DNA from: Betaproteobacteria bacterium
Lineage (GTDB): Bacteria; Bdellovibrionota_B; Oligoflexia; Silvanigrellales; Silvanigrellaceae
Length of the DNA: 64,000 nucleotides
Direction: 5' to 3'
Assembly (NCBI GenBank): GCA_016868315.1
Contig: VGHE01000007.1
Span: forward strand, 62,001 to 126,000
Shown: positions 43,763-54,400 of the stretch, piece by piece
Position numbering within the stretch: position 1 is the stretch's first letter
Layout of the letters: each line of letters begins with the position of its first letter
Notes under the pieces: generated by a model
What the model saw: the letters and a program-made list of their open reading frames with translations, nothing else
What the model was told of the DNA's origin: nothing
Databases searched by the model: none
Position numbers and translations under genes: made by a program

Positions 43763-44974
43763 ATGCCTTTGTATCTGAACAACTTGCTTCGCAAATGGGG
43801 AGTGTCTTTGGGCCTGTTAGCAACAGTGTTGCTTGCACCTGGCTGCGATGGAACTCAAAAGCAAAAGTCGGAAAGCTCATCAGTGTGTGGCAATGCGCCA
43901 GCGCCCTCAGTTCTCAATGGTCTGTTCTGGTTGATTGGTGAGCCCACGGGCGCCAACGTTTTGTGTTCTGTGCAGGAAGGTTCGTTTCGCTCCGTGCAGG
44001 TTCTTGCGCCAGAGAGTCGCGACCCGATACTGCTGAATGACAGCACGACCGAGCAAAAACTCTTGGTTGAAAGATTTTCGGGCGCATCCGCTCGACCAAG
44101 CCGCGCGACCTGGTTTGCAGCTTCCGGCGCAGTCATCATGCAACGGGGCGATTGGCCGCAGAATGCCTACAGCGTGAACCGTATTTCCGCTTCGCAGGCC
44201 GTCGTCACAGGCTTCGATTTTGCAGATTTGCGACGTTTTTCCTGGTCAGGAGCGCAGAGTGAGCCTCTTGCACTGGGTGAGCCACTGTTGCAGCTCAACC
44301 GTGTGAATCCCATTCTTACATTGCGGCGTGGTGAATGGCTGGCAACTCTTGATGCAGGGTTTGACCTTCAAAAATTCATCCCGAGAACAGCAAAGGCGGT
44401 TGTCTTTTCCGAGGCGTCCTCAGGAAATCAAAAAGAAATTCTGTTGAGAGACAGCATTCAGAATCTCGATTGTAAAAATGCATTTCAATTTCTTCTTGTG
44501 AGCCAATCGAGTGCTGTGGTGAGCTGCAACCCACAATACTTTGGTGCTGTCGAAGGAGAGACTGTTGGCGTTTTTATTGTTGAGCTTTCTGCGCAAGGTG
44601 ACGTCGTTACGCGCGCTCTTCTCAGTCGCCGGGCAAATCAGGTTCAAAAAATTGATCTATGGGGACTCAGTCCCTCGGGCGAGCGTGTTTTCGTTGGTCT
44701 CAAGCAGACCAAGTTCGATGACTACAATGGCAAAATTCTCGAGAGTGGATGGATTGCGTTACAGAGCGCCGAATTTGCGCCAGAAACTCGATTTGCGGGG
44801 CCCATTTCCGCACTGAGCACGAGCACGTTTGTCTGTGCGTGTCAGCGTGATTCCACTTCATGCCAGGAGGGTGAATTTTTGGCTTTAAATGAATCCTCGG
44901 GTGCAATTGCTCGCGTGCGTCCTGCGTCCTCGCTGCCCTTTCTTTCCTTCGCCACGGACATTCCGCAACCATGA
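43763..44974 (+). CDS. Lipoprotein of the TonB-receptor operon
   Basis: A 403-residue lipoprotein (LLAPGC near residue 28) with AGGAG seven bases from the ATG. No family is recognised; the chain is beta-rich with scattered cysteines and could be a propeller or sandwich. It is placed between the receptor and a TonB-like protein and overlaps the latter (ATGA), so it likely serves the same uptake system, perhaps as a surface binding partner. That is inference from position. Confidence 0.7.
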   Translation: MPLYLNNLLRKWGVSLGLLATVLLAPGCDGTQKQKSESSSVCGNAPAPSVLNGLFWLIGEPTGANVLCSVQEGSFRSVQVLAPESRDPILLNDSTTEQKLLVERFSGASARPSRATWFAASGAVIMQRGDWPQNAYSVNRISASQAVVTGFDFADLRRFSWSGAQSEPLALGEPLLQLNRVNPILTLRRGEWLATLDAGFDLQKFIPRTAKAVVFSEASSGNQKEILLRDSIQNLDCKNAFQFLLVSQSSAVVSCNPQYFGAVEGETVGVFIVELSAQGDVVTRALLSRRANQVQKIDLWGLSPSGERVFVGLKQTKFDDYNGKILESGWIALQSAEFAPETRFAGPISALSTSTFVCACQRDSTSCQEGEFLALNESSGAIARVRPASSLPFLSFATDIPQP

Positions 44975-45723
44975 AGTTATCTATTGCGCATATAGCTTTC
45001 ATTTTTTCAGCTTGTGCACATGCTGTTGTGATTTTCTACCCCGGTGCAGGTGTTTCGACGTTCGACGGAATCTCTGCATCCAGCAGACCCACAGTCACCG
45101 CGCGGATTGTTGTCCGCCAAACCTCTGAATCAATTGTTGTCCAATCTGAGGGAGTGTCGCGGCGCGTTCCATCTCTGCCCGATAGGTTGGAACCAACTGC
45201 CTCCGCTTCGGTGCAGACGCAGCCTGCTCTCGCGCGCATCGAAACTGGTCAGCAGCAGCTGGAGTCCTTGGCTGCAGAGAATTCGACAGATGTATCGAAG
45301 TCGTTGTCGACAAACGGGTCGCCTGATCGCTCTCAAGAGGCATCACCGAAACCAGATGCGGCTTTAGAGGTAGGCCTCAACCAGGCATTTTCGATGTGCC
45401 GTGCTGTTGCGTTGCCTAAAAACTGGATTCACCGCAGCAATCTTTTTCCGCGTCGATATACCCTCGAATTTATGATTGCCCGAAAAACTGAAGGGGTTGT
45501 GTTTGCCGTACAGAAGCTCACCCCCGACGAGTCGGAACTTCCATACGCAGACCGCCTCATAAAGAGAACGTTTGAAGATTGTATGAACCAACAAGGGCAG
45601 GAGACGATCCTCGCTCTCGAGGAACGATTTAGGGCATTGAATCCTGAGCCCACAGAGGCATACTCTCTCAAAATCGAATTCGACACGCCCCGCGCCCACG
45701 CAGGGCAGAGCAAAGGGATCTGA
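44971..45723 (+). CDS. TonB-like energy-transducing protein
   Basis: A 250-residue protein with an N-terminal membrane helix (IAHIAFIFSACAHAVVIFY), a Ser/Pro/Gln-rich linker and a small folded C-domain (~140-235, YTLEFMIARKTEGVVFAVQKL) shaped like the TonB C-terminal domain. TonB carries proton-motive energy from ExbBD to outer-membrane receptors. It is not a canonical TonB: the His/Ser of the helix and Pro-repeats are weak. The neighbouring receptor supports the role. The start overlaps the previous stop; hldE begins two bases after its stop. Confidence 0.6.
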   Translation: MKLSIAHIAFIFSACAHAVVIFYPGAGVSTFDGISASSRPTVTARIVVRQTSESIVVQSEGVSRRVPSLPDRLEPTASASVQTQPALARIETGQQQLESLAAENSTDVSKSLSTNGSPDRSQEASPKPDAALEVGLNQAFSMCRAVALPKNWIHRSNLFPRRYTLEFMIARKTEGVVFAVQKLTPDESELPYADRLIKRTFEDCMNQQGQETILALEERFRALNPEPTEAYSLKIEFDTPRAHAGQSKGI

Positions 45724-45724
45724 C

Positions 45725-47227
45725 ATGCAGAAGCCATCGACTCTCACTCAGCTTGTGCTCGAGATGCAGACTAGTTCCGTGTTTGTGGTCGGTGATGTGG
45801 TGTTGGACTGTTATATACACGGCTCTGTGTCACGGCTTTCGCCGGAAGCTCCCGTTCCGGTCGTTCTTGAAGGTGAACGCAGATACGTGCTGGGAGGCGC
45901 CGCCAACGTGGCAGCCAATGTTGCTTCTCTAGGTGCACGTGCAGTGCTGTGCGGGCGCGTAGGTCGCGATTCCGACGCTGGTCAAGTCCGTGAACTTTGC
46001 CATTCCTACAATATAGAATCACATGCACTCTTTGAATCCGATTCAATTCCAACCATCCGCAAGACAAGAGTGCTTGCGGGATATCAGCAGCTCGTTCGGG
46101 TTGATCGCGAGAAAGTGGCGCCCTTAAATTCGGGCGAAGAACAAAAAATTGTTCTTCATTTCGAGCGCTATCTTGCTGAGCCTGGTGCAAAGGCGCTTGT
46201 GCTATCCGATTACGGTAAAGGTGTTTTGACCCACCATCTGTGTCGCCGTTTGATCGACACCGCGCGTGCTCACAAAGTACCTGTCATCACCGACCCTAAG
46301 TCGAGTGATCTTTCCCGCTACCAAGGCACCACAATCATCAAGCCAAATCTGAAGGAAGGCCGTGCGGTGTTGCATCACTGGGATGCTTCGCTGTCGATTC
46401 ATCACTTCGATGAAGAGGTCGACGCCATCTGTGAAACAATAGCGCGTCAGTCAACTGCTGATGCGGTTGTATTGAGCCTTTCTGAGCATGGTGTTGCTCT
46501 CAAGGTGGCTGGGCAAACTGGCTCACAGCGTTTCGCGTCGCGGGCACTGCAAGTTGCAGATGTCTCTGGTGCGGGTGATACCATGGTCGCTTTTTTGGCT
46601 ATGGCTGCGGCGTCGCGAGCATCGATGCAGTCTGCTACAGAGATTGCCAATGTGGCAGCTGCGCTCGTTTGTGCAAAACTGGGCACAGCAGTCTTGAACA
46701 GCTCAGAAGTTCTTCAGGCGCTTACCTCAGATCCCACGGCGCGCACTTCACACTCGCCCAAGATTCTCACAGCTGAAAATCTGCCTGTGTTGGGTCAGAC
46801 GCTGCGTCGCAATCAACGCCGTATTGTCTTTACCAACGGTTGTTTTGATCTTCTTCACATGGGGCATGTGGATTTGCTCGAGCGAGCGCGGGCTTTAGGT
46901 GATGTCCTTATTGTTGGTCTGAATACCGACGCCTCAATTCGTCGGCTGAAAGGCGCTGAGCGCCCTGTGCAGACTTTTGAGAGCCGCGCCCGCGTTCTCG
47001 CTGGGCTTGCAGCTGTCGATTTTGTGATTGGTTTTGAACAGGACACGCCAGTGGAGTTGATTCGCGCTCTGAATCCACACGTGCTGGTTAAGGGGGGTGA
47101 CTATTCGGTTCAAACGGTTGTGGGGGCAGAACTGGTTCTCGCAACTGGCGGCAAGGTGGAAATCCTCCCGCTTGTGCCCGGTCATAGCACCACAGGCCTG
47201 GTCGATAAGGCGCGCACCTCGGTCTGA
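45725..47227 (+). CDS. hldE: Bifunctional heptose 7-phosphate kinase / heptose 1-phosphate adenylyltransferase
   Basis: A 500-residue two-domain enzyme of LPS inner-core heptose synthesis. The N-terminal PfkB-type kinase (~1-320) shows GGAANVAANVASLG and the catalytic VSGAGDTMVA; the C-terminal nucleotidyltransferase (~350-500) shows FTNGCFDLLHMGHVDLLE (HxGH) and a final GHSTTGLVDK. It phosphorylates D-glycero-D-manno-heptose 7-phosphate and later adenylylates the 1-phosphate. This implies a heptose-containing LPS. Part of the TonB-receptor operon by spacing. Confidence 0.95.
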   Translation: MQKPSTLTQLVLEMQTSSVFVVGDVVLDCYIHGSVSRLSPEAPVPVVLEGERRYVLGGAANVAANVASLGARAVLCGRVGRDSDAGQVRELCHSYNIESHALFESDSIPTIRKTRVLAGYQQLVRVDREKVAPLNSGEEQKIVLHFERYLAEPGAKALVLSDYGKGVLTHHLCRRLIDTARAHKVPVITDPKSSDLSRYQGTTIIKPNLKEGRAVLHHWDASLSIHHFDEEVDAICETIARQSTADAVVLSLSEHGVALKVAGQTGSQRFASRALQVADVSGAGDTMVAFLAMAAASRASMQSATEIANVAAALVCAKLGTAVLNSSEVLQALTSDPTARTSHSPKILTAENLPVLGQTLRRNQRRIVFTNGCFDLLHMGHVDLLERARALGDVLIVGLNTDASIRRLKGAERPVQTFESRARVLAGLAAVDFVIGFEQDTPVELIRALNPHVLVKGGDYSVQTVVGAELVLATGGKVEILPLVPGHSTTGLVDKARTSV

Positions 47228-47228
47228 T

Positions 47229-48668
47229 TCAATCGTGCACGAAGTCGTGCGGCATAAAGTCGCGTGCGCTTCGGAAACTGAAGTTGGGCGAGTAATTGAG
47301 AAGGTTAGTTAGCTGGCTTGTGTAGAGGCAGGCGTAGTTCTCAACCTGAGCGGCAAAGCGTGAGTTCTGGTGTCCTGTTTTCATCAGTTGCCCCCACGTC
47401 CCGTGAAAGTTCTGATGATACTTGCGCATGCTCCGCCGCAGTGCCTCACGTGTGGAGTCGCGCTTTTGCGTAAGTGACTGCACGGTGCTCGACTTACTTG
47501 CGTTGCCTTTTGTAGCTTCTGTGGACGTTTTTTCGAGTTCAAGTTGCAGTTTTTGAATTTCATCGTCGAGATCATCTTTAATCTGCAGCAGCTCTTCATA
47601 CCGCTTGAATTCATCTTTAAACTTGAGCAGTGCTTCGAGCTCTGCCTCAAGCTCATTGATGACCAGCATGGTTCGCCAGCCAAGCTCTTTCTTGCTGCGC
47701 AGAATATCTCCATAAATGTGGTCGCCGACGTAGAGAATCTCGGGTCCTGAGGAGATACCTAAACGCTCATGAAGCTGTTTAAAGTTTCCGCCTTGGTAGA
47801 TTTTCGAATCGGGTGAGAGCACACCGTCGGTGTTTCTGAGCAAGCCAGACTGCGGATCTACTTCATAAAGTGGGTTTGGAGACATGAAAAATGAGGGCTT
47901 GGCCGCACCCGTGACAATGACATCGAAATTCTGCACCCAGTCGAGAGTTAGATTTTGAGTGTCGTTGCCAAAAATATAATTCATCACAACATGTGTGTAA
48001 TCCCACAGGCTGTTGGTAACGACAAATATTTTTCGTCCGGACTGACGGAGCCTTTCGAGAGTATCTTTGAGAAGTGGATCTCGTTTGATGTACTTACCCG
48101 GGTTCTTTGCGACTTTGAGTTTGATACTGCCGTCGCGGTGACAGAGGTCGATTGAGTGTCGCACATCACGATATATTTCGAGCGGTGTTTTACGGATTTT
48201 ATCGGGATTCTTGTTCCTGAGATCGATAAGCTGCGCAAAAAGGTATGCGTCTGCAAGGGTAAACAGGGTATCGATCAGAGCATAGTCTGGTTCTTCGTAA
48301 GACTGCGCAAGCGATGCGTCGTAGAGAGAACGTCTCTCTTCGCGTGTTAGTTCTTTAAAGCCGTGATAGGCGACCTTCACATAGCGGTGTCTGTCGAGTT
48401 TAATGATATTGCCGCGGTGCTTGTCGATGGCCAACCCACGAATCATGTGGGTTATGTCGAAAGTGAACCCGAGTACGGTTTCCGGATAGCCAGCACTCAC
48501 AAGCTTTTTAAGCGTTTCCTGGTAGGCCAGAACTTCAAATTCCTCGGGCTTATAAAGCGCAAGGGTGTAGTCCATGTCGAAGCCAACGGCCTTAATGTTT
48601 CTCATGTTAAGTGACCGGTTGCAGTAGATTCGATTTTTGGGATCGATCTCAGACAAAGATATATGCAT
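47229..48668 (-). CDS. HAD-superfamily purine 5'-nucleotidase (cN-II type)
   Basis: A 479-residue protein of the cytosolic 5'-nucleotidase II family (IMP/GMP type). Motif I is FDMDYTLALY, a second HAD segment is FVVTNSLWDYTHVVMNY, and LYVGDHIYGDIL is the third. A helical insertion (~350-410) with Glu/Lys-rich coiled coil breaks the cap region. It dephosphorylates purine monophosphates in the cytoplasm. It has AAGGAG upstream and follows a PilZ gene by 14 bases, so they share a transcript. Confidence 0.85.
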   Translation of the reverse strand: MHISLSEIDPKNRIYCNRSLNMRNIKAVGFDMDYTLALYKPEEFEVLAYQETLKKLVSAGYPETVLGFTFDITHMIRGLAIDKHRGNIIKLDRHRYVKVAYHGFKELTREERRSLYDASLAQSYEEPDYALIDTLFTLADAYLFAQLIDLRNKNPDKIRKTPLEIYRDVRHSIDLCHRDGSIKLKVAKNPGKYIKRDPLLKDTLERLRQSGRKIFVVTNSLWDYTHVVMNYIFGNDTQNLTLDWVQNFDVIVTGAAKPSFFMSPNPLYEVDPQSGLLRNTDGVLSPDSKIYQGGNFKQLHERLGISSGPEILYVGDHIYGDILRSKKELGWRTMLVINELEAELEALLKFKDEFKRYEELLQIKDDLDDEIQKLQLELEKTSTEATKGNASKSSTVQSLTQKRDSTREALRRSMRKYHQNFHGTWGQLMKTGHQNSRFAAQVENYACLYTSQLTNLLNYSPNFSFRSARDFMPHDFVHD

Positions 48669-48682
48669 CTTTGCTGTTCTCC

Positions 48683-49285
48683 TTAGGGTGTATTGATGAA
48701 TTGGATGCCGACCTGATGATAATTGCGGCCGGATTCCTCGAAGATCTGCTTGATGTAAATGATTCGACCGCTTTTGATTTCAGCCGGTGCGCTGGGGTGC
48801 ACGATCTCGAGCTTTTCAAAGATTCTACCTGGCTGCATCAGTTTGCTTTTCGTGCGTGACCGGAAGCTCAATCCTCCTTTTGAGAGGTCATAGAGGCGTC
48901 TGCGCAAAACTGTTCCTGCGTCGAAGGGGTGTGCGATGACCACTTCTGCAATTTCTTCGCTTGAAAAAATTTGTCGAGCCTCCGTCCGTGACTGGGGGAG
49001 AAGCGAGATGTGGTGCGTTGGGAAGCGAATTTCGGTTCCATGCGCAAAAAGAGCTGCGCTCATAACTAGGTAATCTCGGCAAGTGACCGTGAATTCAGTT
49101 GATGTGATGACCTCTGGCAGAACTTCAAGCGGAATGGAGTTTTTGAAGATGATAGCCTCTTCGGTGATGGCCACCGGTGTGCAGAGGAACGACATCATCT
49201 TTCCTTTGGGCGAAAGCAAGAGTGGTTGATTCTTTTTTATCGCTTCGTTGTATGCACTAGCAAAAGCGTCTTTGGAAACGTGCAT
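48683..49285 (-). CDS. PilZ-domain protein (cyclic di-GMP receptor)
   Basis: A 200-residue soluble protein with an N-terminal PilZN/YcgR-like region and a C-terminal PilZ domain. Both cyclic-di-GMP elements are present: RTEAR (RxxxR) near residue 100, then DLSKGG ~130. It should bind cyclic di-GMP and alter a target, often motility or secretion. Its start has GAGGA ten bases upstream; three bases separate it from the outer-membrane gene and 14 from the nucleotidase. Target unknown. Confidence 0.85.
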   Translation of the reverse strand: MHVSKDAFASAYNEAIKKNQPLLLSPKGKMMSFLCTPVAITEEAIIFKNSIPLEVLPEVITSTEFTVTCRDYLVMSAALFAHGTEIRFPTHHISLLPQSRTEARQIFSSEEIAEVVIAHPFDAGTVLRRRLYDLSKGGLSFRSRTKSKLMQPGRIFEKLEIVHPSAPAEIKSGRIIYIKQIFEESGRNYHQVGIQFINTP

Positions 49286-49288
49286 GCT

Positions 49289-50725
49289 TCAGTTTTCCTC
49301 GGCGGTAAGTGAATCACTGAATCGGTCAAGGCGTCGCAACACAGCTCTCGAAATAGGCCAGCTGTAATTTAGCCCTCCCATGTACATCATTTTCGATGAG
49401 GAGAAATCGCTGAGTGACGACTGTGTCGATTCGTATGAGAACAGGAATTGAAAACGCCAGTTTTTGGTGAGGTCGAAATAGGTTAATAGACCCGTTCCGA
49501 GAATGGAGTCGGATCTCTTCACAAGCTCCGCAGCGTTATCGCTGCCGGCGTCAATTTTAATCCGCTGAAGAATAAAGTTTTCGCTATCGTACTTGAGTGT
49601 TGGTTGCATGCGAATGTTCATGGCAATGGGGAAGTCCATGCTGCCCTTGAGACCGAACTTGGAAGAGTCATTTTGAATTGATGCTGATTTTTTATTTGTC
49701 CAGTTGAGTGTCACGCTCGCCGTTGAAGAGATTTTTGGCAGGTAAAAGAGGTTGTCCTGCAACAGCGAAAAGAAAATTCCTCGGCCGGCGTTTTTGAGCG
49801 ACCAGGTGGTGAAGGAGTTACGAGGATCTTCCTTGTTGATTTCGGTGCGCATCGGCGAATACACAGTAGCGATATATACGCCTGGAATACGCCATTGCGC
49901 CCAGGGCACCACCTGTTCGGTGTTGCGCACACTGTCGGCCACTTCATTGGGCTCTCCGAGGAATGCCGCGCTCGAGCCGACACGTTCGAAATCGAGCATG
50001 GCATGCACACCGAATTGCCAAGGAGTTTTGGAGTAGCGGATTTCTGTCACCAGCTCGTGCGAGCGCAGCATGTCGCGTGTGGGGAAAATAAAGTCGCTTG
50101 ACTTGAAGGTCTTGAACCATGTGCCAAAGCGAGCCGATTGTTCCTCATTTGTGCGTAGGTTCTGGGTGTAGCGATAGTGTGTGGTGAAGGAAACGTTGTT
50201 GCGCTTTACCGGTCCCCAGCCAGCTGCACCCTGCAGTTGGAGCGCCCAGCGTGGTTCATCAATTGTCTTTTTGCAGCCGCTGCTGCACTCGGCTGCTCCC
50301 GGATTGCTCTTTGAGATGGTCTCAAACCCAAAGCCTGCGCCAGTCGAGCCATACCAATTTCTCACGCCCGAGAAATCATCGCGATTGCGCATATGCGGCG
50401 GCAGTTCCGCTGGTGTGCCGTAAGGATTTTGATTTCGGACAGGCGGCGGCATGACCACGGGTGGTGCAGGCTGCGGCGGGGGAGCATAGCGAGGCGCGGC
50501 AGTTCCGGGAGGCGGATATTGCGGCTGATACTGTGGGGGATACTGCAGCGGGCGGCCTTGGTAATTCGGTGGAGCACCCAAGTTGTAAGACGGCGGTTGA
50601 GCAGGTGGATTACGCCGCGGCTGACGGCGCGGTGCACTTTGTCCCTCGGCTACACCGGTCAGGACAACGGACAGAAACAGAATTTTAAATTGTCCTGGCC
50701 AGCTCAACGTCAGAGTTTTCTCCAA
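49289..50725 (-). CDS. Predicted outer-membrane beta-barrel protein with Pro-rich linker
   Basis: About 478 residues: signal peptide (ILFLSVVLTGVAEGQ), a ~70-residue Pro/Gln/Tyr-rich linker with PPQYQPQYPPP, then a ~350-residue beta-strand-rich domain ending in a membrane-style barrel. The start is uncertain: TTG at 50725 or a TTG six codons later with GGAG upstream. Paired cysteines (AAECSSGCKK) near residue 155. It heads a three-gene unit with a PilZ protein and a nucleotidase and is divergent from the efflux operon. Function unknown. Confidence 0.7.
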   Translation of the reverse strand: MEKTLTLSWPGQFKILFLSVVLTGVAEGQSAPRRQPRRNPPAQPPSYNLGAPPNYQGRPLQYPPQYQPQYPPPGTAAPRYAPPPQPAPPVVMPPPVRNQNPYGTPAELPPHMRNRDDFSGVRNWYGSTGAGFGFETISKSNPGAAECSSGCKKTIDEPRWALQLQGAAGWGPVKRNNVSFTTHYRYTQNLRTNEEQSARFGTWFKTFKSSDFIFPTRDMLRSHELVTEIRYSKTPWQFGVHAMLDFERVGSSAAFLGEPNEVADSVRNTEQVVPWAQWRIPGVYIATVYSPMRTEINKEDPRNSFTTWSLKNAGRGIFFSLLQDNLFYLPKISSTASVTLNWTNKKSASIQNDSSKFGLKGSMDFPIAMNIRMQPTLKYDSENFILQRIKIDAGSDNAAELVKRSDSILGTGLLTYFDLTKNWRFQFLFSYESTQSSLSDFSSSKMMYMGGLNYSWPISRAVLRRLDRFSDSLTAEEN

Positions 50726-50837
50726 AATAAGATTTCTTGAAGCAGCTCGCCTATGCTAACCCCGTTTTGGTCGAAGTGAAACTCTCTCGCCGCTTCCTGC
50801 GAAGGAGTTGCTGCTTGTATGACGGAAAGGTCAGCTC

Positions 50838-51395
50838 ATGCGTCAAAATCTGGCATCGCTCGTTTTGGTATTGCTGTCGCTGTTTGTGCATCCCATTGCG
50901 CAAGCTAAACAGCCATGCATCACACGTCAGGAACTGACAGCCCGTTCCACGGGTATTGTGCAGCGCTATCATGTTTCGAATGGTGACCAGGTGCGCAAAG
51001 GCGATGCGATCATTGATTTCGACTCTCGCCTTCTCCGTGCTGGTTTCAAAGAAGCACAGGCCGCTGTTGATGCGGCCAAAGGAAATGAGGAGCTTGCTGT
51101 CGATGCATTGAGCCGGCTTGAAAAGCTACAAGGAACCGAGGCCGTCACAGCACAGCAGGTCGCTGAAGCAAAAATTCGTGTCAGTCAGGCGCGGGCTCTT
51201 AAACGACAAGCAGAAGCTGCAGCAGAGCGAGTCAAGGTACAAATCGAAGATGCTACCTTGCGTGCCGAGGTTGCAGGTCGAGTTCAGGGACTTCCCACCA
51301 TTTTGGGTATGGTTGTTCAGGTGGGGCAATCGCTGGGAAGTGTGGAAGTCATCAACCCTACCTGTTCGTCTGCTGTACCGGTCAAAAGCAATTAA
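50838..51395 (+). CDS. Short periplasmic adaptor (membrane-fusion) protein
   Basis: A 185-residue adaptor of the HlyD/AcrA type: signal peptide ending AQA, a lipoyl half-motif (STGIVQRYHVSNGDQVRKGD), a coiled-coil hairpin (~60-140) and the second lipoyl half (AEVAGRVQGLPTILGMVVQVG). Full adaptors are about 350-400 residues with barrel domains; here the membrane-proximal barrel is absent. It would link an RND pump to its outer-membrane duct, and the next gene encodes both of these in one chain. ATG with AAAGG eight bases upstream. Confidence 0.82.
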   Translation: MRQNLASLVLVLLSLFVHPIAQAKQPCITRQELTARSTGIVQRYHVSNGDQVRKGDAIIDFDSRLLRAGFKEAQAAVDAAKGNEELAVDALSRLEKLQGTEAVTAQQVAEAKIRVSQARALKRQAEAAAERVKVQIEDATLRAEVAGRVQGLPTILGMVVQVGQSLGSVEVINPTCSSAVPVKSN

Positions 51396-51417
51396 AGTAT
51401 ACTTGAGAGGATGAACA

Positions 51418-54400
51418 ATGAATCTGGCTCGTTTTTCGGTTGCCCGTCCCGTGACTGCCGGAATCATCAGCGTCGCGCTCTTCTTTTTGGGCATGTTTTA
51501 TTTGTTCAAAATGCCCGTGTCGCTGTATCCCGATGTCTCGATACCGTTCATCTCTGTGACCGTGCCTTATCCAGGCGCATCACCTGAGCAGATAGAATCT
51601 GCGATCGTTAAGCCCATTGAAGCGGAGGTTGCTGGCCTCAAAAAGATCAGCCGAGTGATTGGGGTTGCTCGACCTGGTTTTGGACAGCTGATTCTTGGAT
51701 TCAAGATGTCCGCCGATGAGCAGGAAGCAGCCGATGCTGTGCGTGAGAAAATCGCGATTGTGAAGGGTAAGTTTCCGCAAGGGGCGAAAGAACCGATCGT
51801 GGCGCGCGTCGACGTTGGTGCAACTCCCATTCTCATTTATGGAGTCGAAACCGATAAACCAGCCGAGGAAACTCAAAAGCTCCTCGACGACGGACTTCTG
51901 GCTGAACTGCGACGCACGGACGGTGTCAACGAGGCTCGATTGGTTGGCTTGGGTGAAGAACGCATTCAGTTGACACTCGATGCCCGACGACTGTCTGACT
52001 TGCGTGTTGCACCCCTCGATATTTACGAACAGCTTTCAGCAAAAATGGCCATCATTCCCTGGGGTGATGTGACTCAGAACGACCAAGTTCTCTCCGTCTC
52101 ACGAAGCCTCCTGCCTGCCGATTTGAAATATTGGGAAGAGCAGCGGGTGACATTGCGTGATGGCCGCTCGGTGATGTTGGGTGAAGTGGGCACCATCAAA
52201 ACCGTGCGTGATGAAGAGGCCTCCAGTGTATTTATCAATGGTAAACGCGGCCTGGGTTTAGTGGTCACCAAGCGTGCCGATACCAACACCGTTTCATCCG
52301 TTAAGGCTGTGCAGAAGACGTTGAAGAAAGTCTCTCTGCCTGCGGGAATCAGCCTATTTAGTATTCTCGACCAAAGTGCTTTCATTCAGGAGAACTCACA
52401 GGAAGTTTGGATTGCACTTTTTGCGGGTGGCTTTTTTGCAGTTTTGGTCATCCTCTTCTTCCTCACTGACTGGCGCAGCGCGGCCATTTCCGCCACTGCT
52501 CTGCCGGTGAGTATCGCAGGCTCCTTTATTTTTATGAGTTGGCTTGGGTTCTCGGTCAACATGATGAGTCTGTTGGCGATGGCATTGGCTATTGGTTTGC
52601 TCATCGATGACGCTGTTGTGGTGCGTGAGGCAATCTTCTCCGAGATGGAGAACGGTGCCACCCCCAAAGAGGCTGCTATCCGCGGTACAGATCGCGTTGC
52701 AGCAGCTGTGATTGCAACCTCTTTGGCCGTTATTGCCGTGTTCCTGCCTGTGGCAGGCATGGATGGCATGGTGGGCCAATTCTTCAAGCAGTTTGGCGTC
52801 ACCATTTGTATTGCGGTGGCCATCTCCACTTGGGTGGCATTCACCCTCGACCCAATGCTTTCGGCTTACTTTGCTGGTCATCCGCGACCCTTCAAAGGAG
52901 CTTTTTGGGTGCGTTGGCGTGCTTGGCTCGGACGAGTTGAGGGGCGTATTGCGGGCTGGGCTGTGGCATCCTTCAATCGGCCAAAATCCGTATTGCTGCT
53001 GTCTTTGTTGGCTCTGGTGCTAGCGGTGGGCTTGAGCTTGTCGCGTGGTGCTGACTTTCTTGCCTTCGAAGATCGCGGTCAATTCATTGTAAACATCCGC
53101 ACACAGGCGGGAACAACGCGCGAGCACAATGAGAGAGTTGCTCAGGAGGCTCTCAAGAGAGTCCAAGATTTTGAAGGGCTCGAGGAAGTTTTCGTCACTG
53201 TCGGCGAGCGTGGGGATGATAGCCTGATTCAAATGCGTCTTGTTTTTGTTGCCAAAACAAAGCGCAAAACCGGTCTTCTTGAAATGCAGCGTATGGCGCG
53301 TGAGCGTCTCAAGGACGTCGATGGCAGGGTTCTAATAATGGATCCTCCGCCCATCGAGGGTATTGGCGGTGAAGCGCCATTAAGCCTTTATGTTTATGGA
53401 GAAGATCTTCAAAAAACACGCGAAGTTTCCGAGCAGCTGCTCGAGAAAATTCGTGCATTGCCTGGAATCGCAAGCGCACGTTTGGAAACCGCAGCATTCA
53501 CTAAAGGTGTGGATGTGAGCTTCAAGCCTCAAGATCTTGGATTTGCAGGTTCAGCATCTCAGGCTGTGGAACTCACTGGTCGGCTTGCACTGACAGGTCT
53601 CGAGGCAGGGACTGTGGGTGACAAAAACACGCCGTTTTATCTGCGCTTAGACGACAAAGATAGAAACATCAGTACGCTCTGGAGCCAGGTATTTGTGCCC
53701 AGTATGCGTGGGCCTATGCCTCTGAGCCAGTTTGCGGAAATCAGCGAGACATCCCGCCCGCGTGGTATCGATCGCGAGAAGCGGTCACGAAAAATGGTGA
53801 TCTGGGGAACGCTCGACCGCACGCAGACTTTTGGTGTGGTGTTGGCGAGCGTGCAGAAGCTCGTCGATGAAATTCCAAAACCATTCTCTGGTGAAATTCA
53901 GGGTGATAAAGAAGTCTTCGAGGAAATGGTCGGGAGTTTCACTCTGGCTATTATTGGTAGCCTCTTCTTCATTTTCATTATTCTCGCTGCTCAGTTTGAA
54001 AATTTGTTGCGCCCATTTGTGATTCTGCTCTCGTTGCCTTTGGCGGTGATTGGTGGATTCGTTGCGCTGTATCTTGTCGGCCAGCAGCTCGCTTTGGGAG
54101 CGCTGATTGGTATGGTGTTTCTCATTGGTCTTGCCGCGAAGAATGGAATTCTTCTCGTTGATGCGATTGGCGTGAAGGAAAAGAGCATGTCGATGCTCCA
54201 GGCCGTCCAAGAGAGTGTGCGCGAGCGTTCCCGTGCTATTCTCATGACCTCTATTGCAATGATTTTTGGTATGATTCCCACAGCTGTCATGCGCGGCGGT
54301 GGTTCGGAATTCCGCTCGCCTATGGCTATCGCCATTATTGGTGGAGTGATCTCCAGTACCGTACTTTCGTTTTTTGTTGTGCCGGCAGTGTTTGGATTGA

